Assembly: GCA_964446835.1 (NCBI GenBank)
Contig: CAYUQT010000013.1
Span: forward strand, 62,001 to 126,000
From: CAYUQT01 sp964446835
GTDB lineage: Bacteria > Planctomycetota > Phycisphaerae > UBA1845 > JAFGLZ01
Length of the DNA stretch: 64,000 nt
Reading direction: 5' to 3'
A program made the translations under genes and the position numbers. The notes below the pieces were generated by a model. That model saw nothing but the letters and a program-made list of their open reading frames with translations, searched no databases and had not been told where the DNA came from. Positions 54,445 to 61,966 of this stretch are shown here, one piece after another. The stretch's first letter is position 1. Each line of letters starts with the position of its first letter.

Positions 54445-54460
54445 TTGTTCCTGGGAACAA
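54445..54460. promoter_or_regulatory. Inverted repeat, possible operator
   Basis: TTGTTCC and GGAACAA flank a two-base centre (TG), a 7+7 perfect dyad. It lies ten bases upstream of the -35 box of the candidate promoter for the HAF-repeat gene, a common position for an activator or repressor site. The regulator is unknown. Confidence 0.35.
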
Positions 54461-54470
54461 CCCATAGCAT

Positions 54471-54499
54471 TTGATCGGATCTTCCCGTAAACAGATATT
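54471..54499 (+). promoter_or_regulatory. Candidate promoter for the HAF-repeat PEP-CTERM gene
   Basis: TTGATC (54471-54476) and GATATT (54494-54499) are separated by exactly 17 bases; each box matches four of six consensus positions. Transcription would start near 54506, giving an ~80-base leader. Confidence 0.35.
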
Positions 54500-54585
54500 G
54501 GCGTAAGCGCTTCTTTCAGAACCATTTATGCAACGACTTGCTTCGGCCCCTCTTTCTGGTGGCTTCGTGAAGGGAGGAGACCGTA

Positions 54586-55752
54586 ATGTGCAGGACTTCT
54601 GGGCTGGCCGTATTCGCGGTGGCCTTGCTAGGGGGACAGCCCAGCCGGGCCGATGTTCCGAGTTTTCTTGGGCTTGGCGTCGGGACGTACGTAGCCGATC
54701 TGTCGGGGGATGGGCGGGTAGCCGTGGGGTCTGGCTCGTCGTCGGCATTCCGGTGGGAAGCGGGTACATTGGGCCATCTGCCCGGGTATCCGTCCTCGGC
54801 CGCGGAGCTTGTCTCCCAAAATGGGTCGGTCATCGTCGGGCACGTTGGCAGTCAGCAGGTGCGATGGGTCAACGGTGTCATGACGGCGATGAGCGGTCTG
54901 GGCGGCTACAGCTCTGTGACGTGGTCGGGCTTGTCGGCCGATGGCTCGGTGGTTGTTGGAAACGGACTCACGGGAAGCATCAGGAATCCCATAGACGCCG
55001 TCCGCTGGACCAACGACAGCGTGCAGATCTTGGAGGGAACGTCCATCAACGACCTGTGGGTGGCCACGGACACGACGGCCGATGGCGGTTCGATCGTGGG
55101 GGTGAATCCGGATGGGGGGTTCCGATGGGACAATGGAACGGTGTCACATGTCTGCATCGATCCCGGCGACTCGAACACAATCATGTATGGGATCTCGAAC
55201 GACGGCTCGGTCATGGTGGGGTGCCATAGAGAGCTCATAGTCATACCCCCTTGGGGGGGGGCAGCGGCTTCAGACTCCGAGGGGTCTGCAAGCGACAGCT
55301 CGTTCTATCGATGGGTCAACGGCGTTCCGGAAGCCATTGGGGAGCCCCCAGTTGGCACACCGAGCGCCTTGTACGCAACCTATGTTGAGCTGTCGGGAGA
55401 CGGTTCAACGATCTGCCATAGCCAAGCTCTGTATCCTGCAGAATTGGACCCAAACCAGCTGAGCTCGGCAGACCTGAAGGTTGCCATCTGGAGAGCCGAG
55501 ACGGGTTGGCGGAACATCGAAGACATCTTGATCGACGACTGCCATTTCGATCTGACCGGCTGGACGATCGGGGCGATCAAGGGCATCTCCGATGATGGGC
55601 TGACGATCGTCGGTCTCGGCAAGAACCCGGCGGGACAGGTCGAGTCGTGGATCGCACACATTCCCGAGCCGACCAGCGCAGCACTGTCTCTGGTAGCCTT
55701 CGGGCTGCTTGGACGCGGGCGAATCGGGCGAATCGGGCGAATCCGACGATGA
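54586..55752 (+). CDS. PEP-CTERM protein with HAF-type extracellular repeats
   Basis: 388 residues; AGGGAGGAGACCGTA precedes the ATG and a signal peptide follows ('GLAVFAVALLGGQPSRAD'). The body consists of repeats of the HAF kind: 'VADLSGDGRVAVGSG', 'LVSQNGSVIVGHVG', 'LSADGSVVVGNGL', 'ISNDGSVMVGCHR', 'ISDDGLTIVGLG', each alternating with 'FRW' or 'VRW' strands, which together suggest a beta-propeller. The C-terminus is a PEP-CTERM signal: I-P-E-P, 'TSAALSLVAFGLLG', then a basic tail of repeated G-R-I units encoded by a 9-base tandem repeat. No enzyme motif is visible. Its stop is 10 bases from that of flhB, which converges on it. Confidence 0.85.
   Translation: MCRTSGLAVFAVALLGGQPSRADVPSFLGLGVGTYVADLSGDGRVAVGSGSSSAFRWEAGTLGHLPGYPSSAAELVSQNGSVIVGHVGSQQVRWVNGVMTAMSGLGGYSSVTWSGLSADGSVVVGNGLTGSIRNPIDAVRWTNDSVQILEGTSINDLWVATDTTADGGSIVGVNPDGGFRWDNGTVSHVCIDPGDSNTIMYGISNDGSVMVGCHRELIVIPPWGGAAASDSEGSASDSSFYRWVNGVPEAIGEPPVGTPSALYATYVELSGDGSTICHSQALYPAELDPNQLSSADLKVAIWRAETGWRNIEDILIDDCHFDLTGWTIGAIKGISDDGLTIVGLGKNPAGQVESWIAHIPEPTSAALSLVAFGLLGRGRIGRIGRIRR
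55246..55261 (+). repeat. C5-TT-G9 homopolymer tract inside the HAF-repeat gene
   Basis: Five C (55246-55250), TT, then nine G (55253-55261) encode P-P-W-G-G-A. Nine identical bases in a coding frame is slippage-prone; the two arms could also pair as a short hairpin. Confidence 0.6.
55717..55743 (+). repeat. 9-base tandem repeat, three copies
   Basis: GGGCGAATC occurs three times in a row and encodes successive G-R-I units in the basic tail that follows the PEP-CTERM helix. Copy-number change would keep the frame and only alter tail length. Confidence 0.75.
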
Positions 55753-55762
55753 GGACGGTCGA

Positions 55763-56860
55763 TCAGGCGCCCACCGCCTGTGGGGTGCGTCGCGGGCGTG
55801 CGCTCTTGCCGCTGAGTTCATAGACATAGGCGAGGATTTCGGCGACGGCCTTGTAGAACTGGGGCGGGATCTCCTGGCCGACCTCGACGATGCGGTACAT
55901 CGCCTGGGCCAGCGGTTTTCGCTCGACGATGGGCACACTGTTTTCGATGGCAATTTTCCGGATCTGGGCGGCCATGAAGCCGGCCCCCTTGGCTACCACG
56001 CGGGGGGCTGTCATGGTCTCGGGATCGTATTTCAGCGCGATCGCCAGTTCGGTGGGATTGGTTACGACGACGTCGGCCTTGGGCACCGAGCCGCGGAGCC
56101 GCTCGAGGGCCATCTGCTGCTGAACGCGGCGCTGGCGCTGTTTGACGACGGGGTCGCCTTCCATCCGTCGCATCTCTTCCTTGACCTCCTCCTTGGTCAT
56201 CTTGAGGTCCTGTTCGAGCTTGTAGCGATTCCACATGTAGTCGAGAATGCCGAGAACCAGCAGGACGAGCGCCAGTCGCAGCGCCAGGGTGTAGACCAGT
56301 TCGGCGGCCAGACCCAGCAGCGGCCAGTAGTCCATGGCCGACAGCGAGAGGATCTCCTTGAGCCTCGAAGCGATCGTCGTGTAGGCCACGGCGCCGATGA
56401 TCATCATCTTCAGGATGCTCATGCCGAGCCGGACCGTTCCGCGGGCGGAGAACAGGCGACCGGCGCCTGCGATAGGGTTGAGTTTGCTGAACTTGGGTTT
56501 CAGCGGCTTGGTGGTGAGAAGCCAGCCAACCTGGCCGTACTCGGTGATCACACCCAGGATAAGGATGACCAGCACGAGGGGCAGACAGACTTTCGCCACC
56601 AGGCGGAGGGTCCACATGAGCAGGTGAGCCGTCTGGTCATTGGAGAGGGCGATGGGTTCGTGTCCGCCGAGATAGAAGGAGAAGGCATCGAGGAGGTCCC
56701 TGAGCATCCGCCCGCCGAGGACGTTCAGGGCGATCACCGCGCCGAGCAGCGAGACGGCGGCGTGCAGATCGGGGCTTCGGGCGACCTGGCCGTTCTCTCG
56801 CGCCTCGGAGCGGCGGCGAGAGGTTGGTGGTTCGGTTCTCTCTGCAGCGTCATCCGGCAT
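55763..56860 (-). CDS. flhB: Flagellar type III export switch protein FlhB
   Basis: 365 residues. Four membrane helices (about 35-230) precede a cytoplasmic domain with the helix 'WNRYKLEQDLKMTKEEVKEE' and then the cleavage site region. Canonical FlhB self-cleaves in N-P-T-H; here Asn268-Pro269-Thr270 is followed by Glu271 (codon at 56048-56050), giving 'VVTNPTELAIALKYD'. The Asn-Pro needed for cleavage is kept. 'ERKPLAQAMYRIVEVGQEIP' is the usual C-terminal helix. FlhB switches the export gate from rod/hook to filament substrates. Its ATG overlaps the fliR stop by one base (TGATG), and it is the last visible gene of the operon. Confidence 0.95.
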   Translation of the reverse strand: MPDDAAERTEPPTSRRRSEARENGQVARSPDLHAAVSLLGAVIALNVLGGRMLRDLLDAFSFYLGGHEPIALSNDQTAHLLMWTLRLVAKVCLPLVLVILILGVITEYGQVGWLLTTKPLKPKFSKLNPIAGAGRLFSARGTVRLGMSILKMMIIGAVAYTTIASRLKEILSLSAMDYWPLLGLAAELVYTLALRLALVLLVLGILDYMWNRYKLEQDLKMTKEEVKEEMRRMEGDPVVKQRQRRVQQQMALERLRGSVPKADVVVTNPTELAIALKYDPETMTAPRVVAKGAGFMAAQIRKIAIENSVPIVERKPLAQAMYRIVEVGQEIPPQFYKAVAEILAYVYELSGKSARPRRTPQAVGA

Positions 56861-57639
56861 CAGGCCTGCCCTTTCAGCAGCGTCTGGATCTTATCCATCG
56901 TGTCGACGAGCCCATCGACCATGAGGTCCTGCATCTGGATCAGCGAAATAGCCGTGAAGAGTATTGCCACCTTTGCGGGGATGCTGAAGCCCACCGCCAG
57001 GACGTTGAGCTGCGGCACAGTCCGACTGATGAAACCCTTGGCCAGCATGACCAGGAAGAGCGACAGCAGAACGGGGCCGCCGATCCGAATGGCAAGGATG
57101 AACGAGCTGGCCAGCATGTTGACCAGAAGGTCGACCACGGACGGGGTTACCCGGAACGACAGCGGCGGCACGTGCTGGAAGCTTTCCAGAGTGGCCCGGA
57201 CGACGGCGACATGGCCGTTGGCGGCCAGGAAGACGACCAACATGATGAAGAACAGGAACTGACCCATCACGGTGGCGGAGGAATCCATCGCGGGGTTGAG
57301 CACCTGCCCCATGGCGATGCCGGCCTGCTGGTCGATCATCGAACCGGCTAGTTGAACACCGCTGAAGACGACGGACAATCCGAAGCCGATGGCCATTCCG
57401 ATCATGGCCTCGGCGGTCATGCCGGCCAGCGATTGAGTCAGGGTCAGATCCTGCGGCAGGACCGGCTCGACGAGGGGATAGGCCATCAGGGCCGTGGCCA
57501 GGGCGAAGTAGGCCTTGAGGAGCCGGGGAACGGCCATGGAGCTGAAGATCGGGGCGCTGAAGGCCAGGCCGAGCACGCGAGCCATCACGAGCATCAGCCC
57601 GGGCAACTGCACCTGCAGGGATAACAGCTCATACGGCAC
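56860..57639 (-). CDS. fliR: Flagellar export gate protein FliR
   Basis: 259 residues from a GTG at 57639, with GAAGGAG upstream. Six hydrophobic helices with family landmarks 'LGLAFSAPIFSSMAVPRLLK', 'GMAIGFGLSVVFSGVQLAGS' and 'PVLLSLFLVMLAKGFISRTV' plus 'PQLNVLAVGFSIPAKVAI'. FliR forms the FliPQR export gate at the base of the flagellum. The 1-base overlap with flhB indicates translational coupling. Confidence 0.95.
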   Translation of the reverse strand: MPYELLSLQVQLPGLMLVMARVLGLAFSAPIFSSMAVPRLLKAYFALATALMAYPLVEPVLPQDLTLTQSLAGMTAEAMIGMAIGFGLSVVFSGVQLAGSMIDQQAGIAMGQVLNPAMDSSATVMGQFLFFIMLVVFLAANGHVAVVRATLESFQHVPPLSFRVTPSVVDLLVNMLASSFILAIRIGGPVLLSLFLVMLAKGFISRTVPQLNVLAVGFSIPAKVAILFTAISLIQMQDLMVDGLVDTMDKIQTLLKGQA

Positions 57640-57750
57640 GCGGCGACTCCTTCGCCTTCAGGTCTTCAGGCATCTGTGTTTTGTTCGGTCCGCACGGGTG
57701 CGAATGCGTCGCCCCCGTTGTGCCCTTTCCATGCCCTGCCGATGACTCGC

Positions 57751-58011
57751 TTACCACGGCGGCTGTCCGAAAATCTCGGCCGCGTATTCGAGCATCCGGT
57801 TGGCCAGCCAGGGTCCCAGGAAGACGGCCGTCAGGGCCATGGCGGCGATTTTCGGCACGAAGGTCAGTGTCTGCTCCTGCAACTGGGTCATGGCCTGGAA
57901 GATCGCGATGAGCAAGCCCACGACGAGGCCGATCACGAGAACCGGACTGGCCACGATGAGCACCAGGAGCAAGGCATCCCGGCCGAGATCGAGCGCTGTG
58001 TTGACGTCCAT
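57751..58011 (-). CDS. fliQ: Flagellar export gate protein FliQ
   Basis: 86 residues, close to the usual ~89, with two membrane helices: 'ALLLVLIVASPVLVIGLVVG' and 'KIAAMALTAVFLGPWLANRM'. The intervening 'LLIAIFQAMTQLQEQTLTFV' is the FliQ signature. It lies between fliP and fliR, the standard place, with 37 bases to fliP and 111 bases of apparently non-coding sequence before fliR. Confidence 0.95.
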   Translation of the reverse strand: MDVNTALDLGRDALLLVLIVASPVLVIGLVVGLLIAIFQAMTQLQEQTLTFVPKIAAMALTAVFLGPWLANRMLEYAAEIFGQPPW

Positions 58012-58048
58012 CGTACGAGACCTCCCGGAGACGCGCCATTCGGCGCGA

Positions 58049-58924
58049 TCAGGCGAAGCTCATCAAGAGCGAACCCACCACGAGTGTCCACCCGTCTGCA
58101 AGCACGAACAGAACGATCTTGAACGGCAGCGATATCAGAACGGGCGGCAGCATGAGCATGCCCATCGAGATCAGGATGGTCGAGATCACCATGTCGATGA
58201 CCAGGAAGGGCAGGAAGAATCGGAACCCCATCAAGAAGGCGGTCTTGAGTTCGCTGAGCACGTAGGCGGGCACCAGGACCGTAATGGGGACGGTGTCCCA
58301 CTGGAGCACCTCGTCGTCGGCAATCGCCTTGCCGTTTCGGTATTCGAGCAACATGAAAACGCCGTCTTCGTTCTGGGCGGTCTCGATCTGATGGATCATG
58401 AACAGGCGGAGGGGTTTGGCGGCCGCATCCATCGCCTCGCGCTGCGAGATCTTGCCGTCGAGATAGGGCGAGAGGGCCTCCTGGTGGATCTTCTGCCAGG
58501 TGGGTCCCATGATCAGGAACGTCAGGAACAGCGAGAGCCCGGTGATCACCTGTCCGGGCGGCAATTGCTGGGTACCCAGGGCCTGTCGGAGCATGCCCAG
58601 TACGATCATGATCCGGGTGAAGCATGTGGTGAGAATCATGATCGAGGGGGCGAGGCTCAGGACGGTCAAAACGACGAGGATCTGGATGGCGGTGGAGACG
58701 CCCGCACGGTCTGTGGCCGGCGGGGCGATCTTTCGCAGATCGGGAATGCCGATCGGGTTGTCCAACCGCGAGGTGCTCAGCGATTTGGACTCGGGGTTGT
58801 CGATGGAGGGATTGGAGGTCTGTTGCGTCTGGGCGCGCGCCGTAGAGACCGACAGCACCATGCACATCAGGGCTGCCGGGATCCCCAGCGATTTTGAGCG
58901 TCCATGCTCGAACATCTGCGCCAC
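58049..58924 (-). CDS. fliP: Flagellar export gate protein FliP
   Basis: 291 residues with a cleavable signal peptide ('LGIPAALMCMVLSVSTARAQ') and a ~50-residue periplasmic Ser/Asn-rich segment before the core. Core landmarks: 'LSLAPSIMILTTCFTRIMIV', 'LGMLRQALGTQQLPPGQVIT', 'VLVPAYVLSELKTAFLMGFR' and 'PFLVIDMVISTILISMGMLM'. FliP builds the export gate with FliQ and FliR. It follows fliO in the usual order, 92 bases after it. Confidence 0.96.
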   Translation of the reverse strand: MAQMFEHGRSKSLGIPAALMCMVLSVSTARAQTQQTSNPSIDNPESKSLSTSRLDNPIGIPDLRKIAPPATDRAGVSTAIQILVVLTVLSLAPSIMILTTCFTRIMIVLGMLRQALGTQQLPPGQVITGLSLFLTFLIMGPTWQKIHQEALSPYLDGKISQREAMDAAAKPLRLFMIHQIETAQNEDGVFMLLEYRNGKAIADDEVLQWDTVPITVLVPAYVLSELKTAFLMGFRFFLPFLVIDMVISTILISMGMLMLPPVLISLPFKIVLFVLADGWTLVVGSLLMSFA

Positions 58925-59016
58925 TCCTTAGCGCCTTGTGCCTCTTGTCCCGTTCCCTCCGAATCGACGTGTCCACACGTCGATTCGTGGCCCCTGCGAG
59001 AAAAGCGTTCCGCCCG

Positions 59017-59847
59017 TCAGGCGATCGCGATCGTATTCGATCCACCCGAGCGAGCCGGCTGTTCGGGGCTCTCGACGCCATCGGCCGACGGTCGCGACCG
59101 GAGCTTGTCGAGCAGCCCGGAGAGTTCCATTTTTGCCTGGCGGTAGTGGCGCCCGTCCGGAGTCATCGGCAGCTCGGGAGGAACCACCTCTTCGTTCATG
59201 GCGTCGTAGTTGGAGGACTCGGCATCAAACAACCCGCCGAAGGCCCCCTGACCTGCCCGGGTGCCGGAGTCTTTGGTGCCGGCCAGGAGTCCGGCCACGG
59301 TGTCCGGATGATCGATCAGGTGCAGACGGCTGACCTGATCCGGCGTCACACCGACCACGAGCAACTGCTTGCCCACGCGGACGAGACAGACGCTCTGTTT
59401 GGGACTCAGCGCCAGGCGCGAGACGAGTTCCATGTGTCGTCCGCCGCCACCCACCGCCGCACTGAGGCGTCCGCCCCATTTCTTGAAGGCCATGGCCCCG
59501 GCAGCAATGAGGCCGAGCACGACGGCCAGCGGGATCATTCCATTCATATAGGGGAGGGAGCTACCGATCGCCCTTCGGGCAACTTTTTCCTGTTCGCCCG
59601 AGCGGGCCTTCGTCCGGCGTTGAAGCGTTCCGCTGTCGTCGGACAGGGTGCCGGGCTGAGAGGTCGGCGCGGGCGCGGTGCGGGCGAGGGTGGATTCGCT
59701 TTCGATCGAAGCAACCGCGTTGGCGACCGCTGTTCCCTGGGCGTTATTGCCAGACGGAGGCGAATTCTCGGCCGCCGACGAGGATCGGCACAAGGAGCCG
59801 ACACCGACGCTGAGCGTGGCCAGGACGACAAGACTGTGTTTGAACAT
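59017..59847 (-). CDS. fliO: Flagellar biosynthesis protein FliO
   Basis: 276 residues, longer than the enterobacterial protein. A signal peptide ('HSLVVLATLSVGVGSLC') precedes a low-complexity periplasmic region, one membrane helix ('MIPLAVVLGLIAAGAMAF'), and a small cytoplasmic domain 'MELVSRLALSPKQSVCLVRV' plus 'GKQLLVVGVTPDQVSRL', the FliO signature. FliO helps assemble FliP. A C-terminal extension of about 90 residues after 'TVAGLLAG' is lineage-specific. Confidence 0.88.
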   Translation of the reverse strand: MFKHSLVVLATLSVGVGSLCRSSSAAENSPPSGNNAQGTAVANAVASIESESTLARTAPAPTSQPGTLSDDSGTLQRRTKARSGEQEKVARRAIGSSLPYMNGMIPLAVVLGLIAAGAMAFKKWGGRLSAAVGGGGRHMELVSRLALSPKQSVCLVRVGKQLLVVGVTPDQVSRLHLIDHPDTVAGLLAGTKDSGTRAGQGAFGGLFDAESSNYDAMNEEVVPPELPMTPDGRHYRQAKMELSGLLDKLRSRPSADGVESPEQPARSGGSNTIAIA

Positions 59848-59905
59848 CAGACTGCCCTCTCGCGAGGTCTCCGACCTCGCCCTGAGCGGCAGGAAGAGGC
59901 CCGTA

Positions 59906-60580
59906 TCAGCTCCTCACGGGCGTTCCGGCTTGCGAAATTATCTCGTTGACCCGCACGCAGAAGTTGTCGTTCAGAACCAGAACCTCTCCGCGTGCCACAA
60001 GGCGATCGTTGACCAAGACGTCCACGGGGTCGCCGGCGAGCTTGTCCAGCTCGACGACCGACCCTTCATCGAGATTCAACACGTCTTCCACAAACATGCG
60101 GGTGCGTCCCAGCTCGATCTTGACGTTCAACTCGACGTCACCCAGAAGCTCGATCTTGCCTCCCTGGTCCAACTTTCGGGGCGATCCGGTGAAGTCGGGC
60201 ATGTCCAGATCTCGAGAGCCAGGCGGAGGAGGCTTGGGGGCGGCGACCGCCTGCTTCTCCTCGGCAATGGCGTCGGCCATGGCCGCTGCTATTTCGTCGA
60301 AAGGATTCCCCGCGGCATCCACTCGTGTATCCGCCGGCTTGGGAGGAGGAGGGGGCGCAGGGGCTTGGACCTTGGGCGGTTCCTCTACCATGCCGGCCAT
60401 GGCGGCGTCGATCTCATCTTGAGAAAGAGGCAACTCCTCGGGAAGGGGGGAGGATGTCACCACCGAGGGGTGGACCTGTGTTGGGGGGGGGGGCGATCCA
60501 TTGGCGGCGGCCAGCGCAGCATTAATGTCGTCCTGCGACAACATCCCGTCGAGGCCGCCAACTTCGTCCTCTTTAGCCAT
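59906..60580 (-). CDS. fliN: Flagellar switch protein FliN with two FliM-like N-terminal motifs
   Basis: 224 residues, long for FliN (about 130). The C-terminal ~80 residues are a SpoA/FliN domain: 'ELLGDVELNVKIELGRTRMF', 'VEDVLNLDEGSVVELDKLAG', 'PVDVLVNDRLVARGEVLVLN' and 'DNFCVRVNEII'. The N-terminal ~130 residues are Pro/Ala-rich and hold two copies of the E-I-D-A-L-L-like motif that in FliM binds CheY-P: 'LSQDDINAAL' (14-23) and 'LSQDEIDAAM' (52-61). This recalls FliY of Bacillus, which carries one such motif. The gene follows fliL directly; no fliM lies here. An 11-C run falls between the motifs. Confidence 0.9.
   Translation of the reverse strand: MAKEDEVGGLDGMLSQDDINAALAAANGSPPPPTQVHPSVVTSSPLPEELPLSQDEIDAAMAGMVEEPPKVQAPAPPPPPKPADTRVDAAGNPFDEIAAAMADAIAEEKQAVAAPKPPPPGSRDLDMPDFTGSPRKLDQGGKIELLGDVELNVKIELGRTRMFVEDVLNLDEGSVVELDKLAGDPVDVLVNDRLVARGEVLVLNDNFCVRVNEIISQAGTPVRS
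60483..60493 (-). repeat. 11-base C homopolymer in fliN
   Basis: Eleven G on the plus strand, read as C in fliN, encode the Pro run after residue 29. The frame is intact with 11; a gain or loss of one base would stop synthesis before the SpoA domain. Confidence 0.85.
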
Positions 60581-60656
60581 CTTCGGTGTCCTTCCATGGA
60601 CCCAGCGTCACAACCGCTTTCGGACCCCCGGCGCCTCAACGAGCGCGGTGGACGCC

Positions 60657-61226
60657 TCACATATCCACTCTCATCGCCGTCCATCGCGGAATGAGCACGC
60701 TCTCGATGAGCTTCTCCTCACCCAGGACCTTCTCCAGTTCCGCCTTGATCTGACGACGCATCACGACCAACCCCGGCTCTTCCAGATTCTGCGGTTCGGA
60801 GCTGCGGATCAAGCAGTTGAGTCGGTCGCGGACGGCATTATCCCGCTCTTGAAACTTCTTGGTGATCTCGGTCTTGAATTCCTCGGCATCTTTCCCATCG
60901 GGTACCTTTATCCTGACAGCCACCTCGATGTCGTAGAGGAAGGTCTTGCCACTGACCCGATTGGGTACCTTGATCTTAGCTACCACCACTTCCACCGGCT
61001 CTGCGGGTTGCGGGGGAGCGTTGGGCGACAAGCCCTCATGGCTGACCGCGGGAGCTGGACTCGCCCCGAAAAGCTTCATGACGGCATACAACCCTACGCC
61101 TTCAAGGAGCATGACGCCAACGAGGACGCCGCCCATCATCAGCGATGACTTCCGCTTCTTGGGTGGAGCCTCTGGACCGCCGCCGCTCTGCGGTTCGGGT
61201 GTCTCAGCCTTGGGTTTATCCGCCAT
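60657..61226 (-). CDS. fliL: Flagellar basal-body-associated protein FliL
   Basis: 189 residues: a short basic cytoplasmic head ('EAPPKKRKSSLMMGG'), one membrane helix ('VLVGVMLLEGVGLYAVMKLF') and a periplasmic FliL domain ('RVSGKTFLYDIEVAVRIKVP', 'DAEEFKTEITKKFQERDNAV', 'QIKAELEKVLGEEKLIESVL'). FliL rings the stator units and supports torque. It starts 14 bases after the motB stop, so it is cotranscribed with the stator genes. Confidence 0.88.
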   Translation of the reverse strand: MADKPKAETPEPQSGGGPEAPPKKRKSSLMMGGVLVGVMLLEGVGLYAVMKLFGASPAPAVSHEGLSPNAPPQPAEPVEVVVAKIKVPNRVSGKTFLYDIEVAVRIKVPDGKDAEEFKTEITKKFQERDNAVRDRLNCLIRSSEPQNLEEPGLVVMRRQIKAELEKVLGEEKLIESVLIPRWTAMRVDM

Positions 61227-61240
61227 CCTCGGAACTCCTA

Positions 61241-61951
61241 TTACTTGACCGAAGCACTCTGTCTGAATTCATCGACCAATGCCTCGGTGAGGATGATCTC
61301 AACCCTGTTATTTCGGTGTCGGGCGGCTTCAGAGGAATCGCCGACCGTGATCGGCTCACTGGCCCCACAGGAGACCAGACGAATCCGCTGAGCTTCGACA
61401 CCGTTCTGTATTAATACATCGGCAACCGCCTTGGCCCGCGCATAGCCAAGATCCATGTGATCTTTAAAAAGACTACCAGGAGGTAGAGGGTCTACAGAAG
61501 AGTGTCCTTTGACTTCTATTTTGGTCGCGTATCCCTTAATGTCTGGAGCAATCTTGCGAGTGTTCTCCAGGGCGGCTGGAGAGAGCTCGGCACTGCCGTT
61601 GGCAAACTCCATCAGCCCACCGGCGATCCGGAGGCCCTCGCGCAACTGCTCAACCTTAGTGTCCTTGTCGTCCTTCGATTTACGGTCCTTGCCGAAGATC
61701 AGTCCCTTCAGTCTGTCCGTCATGTTGGGTTGGGAGGGATTCAGAAGCGGCACGCCTGCGGCCGAGCTATCCTGACCAAAGGCATCCTGGATGCTGGCCG
61801 ATGCATCCTTGAACAACTGTTTGTTGACGGTGCTCATGGCCACCAACATGATGAAGAAGCATAGGAGCAGTCCCATGCAGTCCCCATAAGTCACCATCCA
61901 GGCAGGGCACCCGGCCACCGACTTTGCTTTCTTTCCGATCATCTGATCCAC
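61241..61951 (-). CDS. motB: Flagellar stator protein MotB
   Basis: 236 residues. The single membrane helix carries the proton-binding Asp24 in 'WMVTYGDCMGLLLCFFIMLV'. A plug/linker region follows and the C-terminal OmpA-like domain binds peptidoglycan: 'IEVKGHSSVDPLPPGSLFKD', 'HMDLGYARAKAVADVLIQNG' and 'RIRLVSCGASEPI', ending 'RHRNNRVEIILTE'. The protein anchors the stator to the cell wall, consistent with murA in this genome. It begins 15 bases after motA. Confidence 0.94.
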   Translation of the reverse strand: MDQMIGKKAKSVAGCPAWMVTYGDCMGLLLCFFIMLVAMSTVNKQLFKDASASIQDAFGQDSSAAGVPLLNPSQPNMTDRLKGLIFGKDRKSKDDKDTKVEQLREGLRIAGGLMEFANGSAELSPAALENTRKIAPDIKGYATKIEVKGHSSVDPLPPGSLFKDHMDLGYARAKAVADVLIQNGVEAQRIRLVSCGASEPITVGDSSEAARHRNNRVEIILTEALVDEFRQSASVK

Positions 61952-61966
61952 CGGATATTTGTGGCT

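Larger units (their letters stand above)
54199..54585. other. Divergent intergenic region with no gene seen
   Basis: About 387 bases between the sulfotransferase and the HAF-repeat gene. It holds promoter candidates on both strands (54230-54258 minus, 54471-54499 plus) and a perfect inverted repeat at 54445-54460. No protein-like frame with a ribosome binding site and no RNA gene was recognised. Confidence 0.5.

Noticed and set aside
54445..54460. LexA-type SOS box
   Set aside because: The arms are GTTC-N4-GAAC in orientation, opposite to the known GAAC-N4-GTTC box, and the neighbouring genes are not DNA-damage genes.
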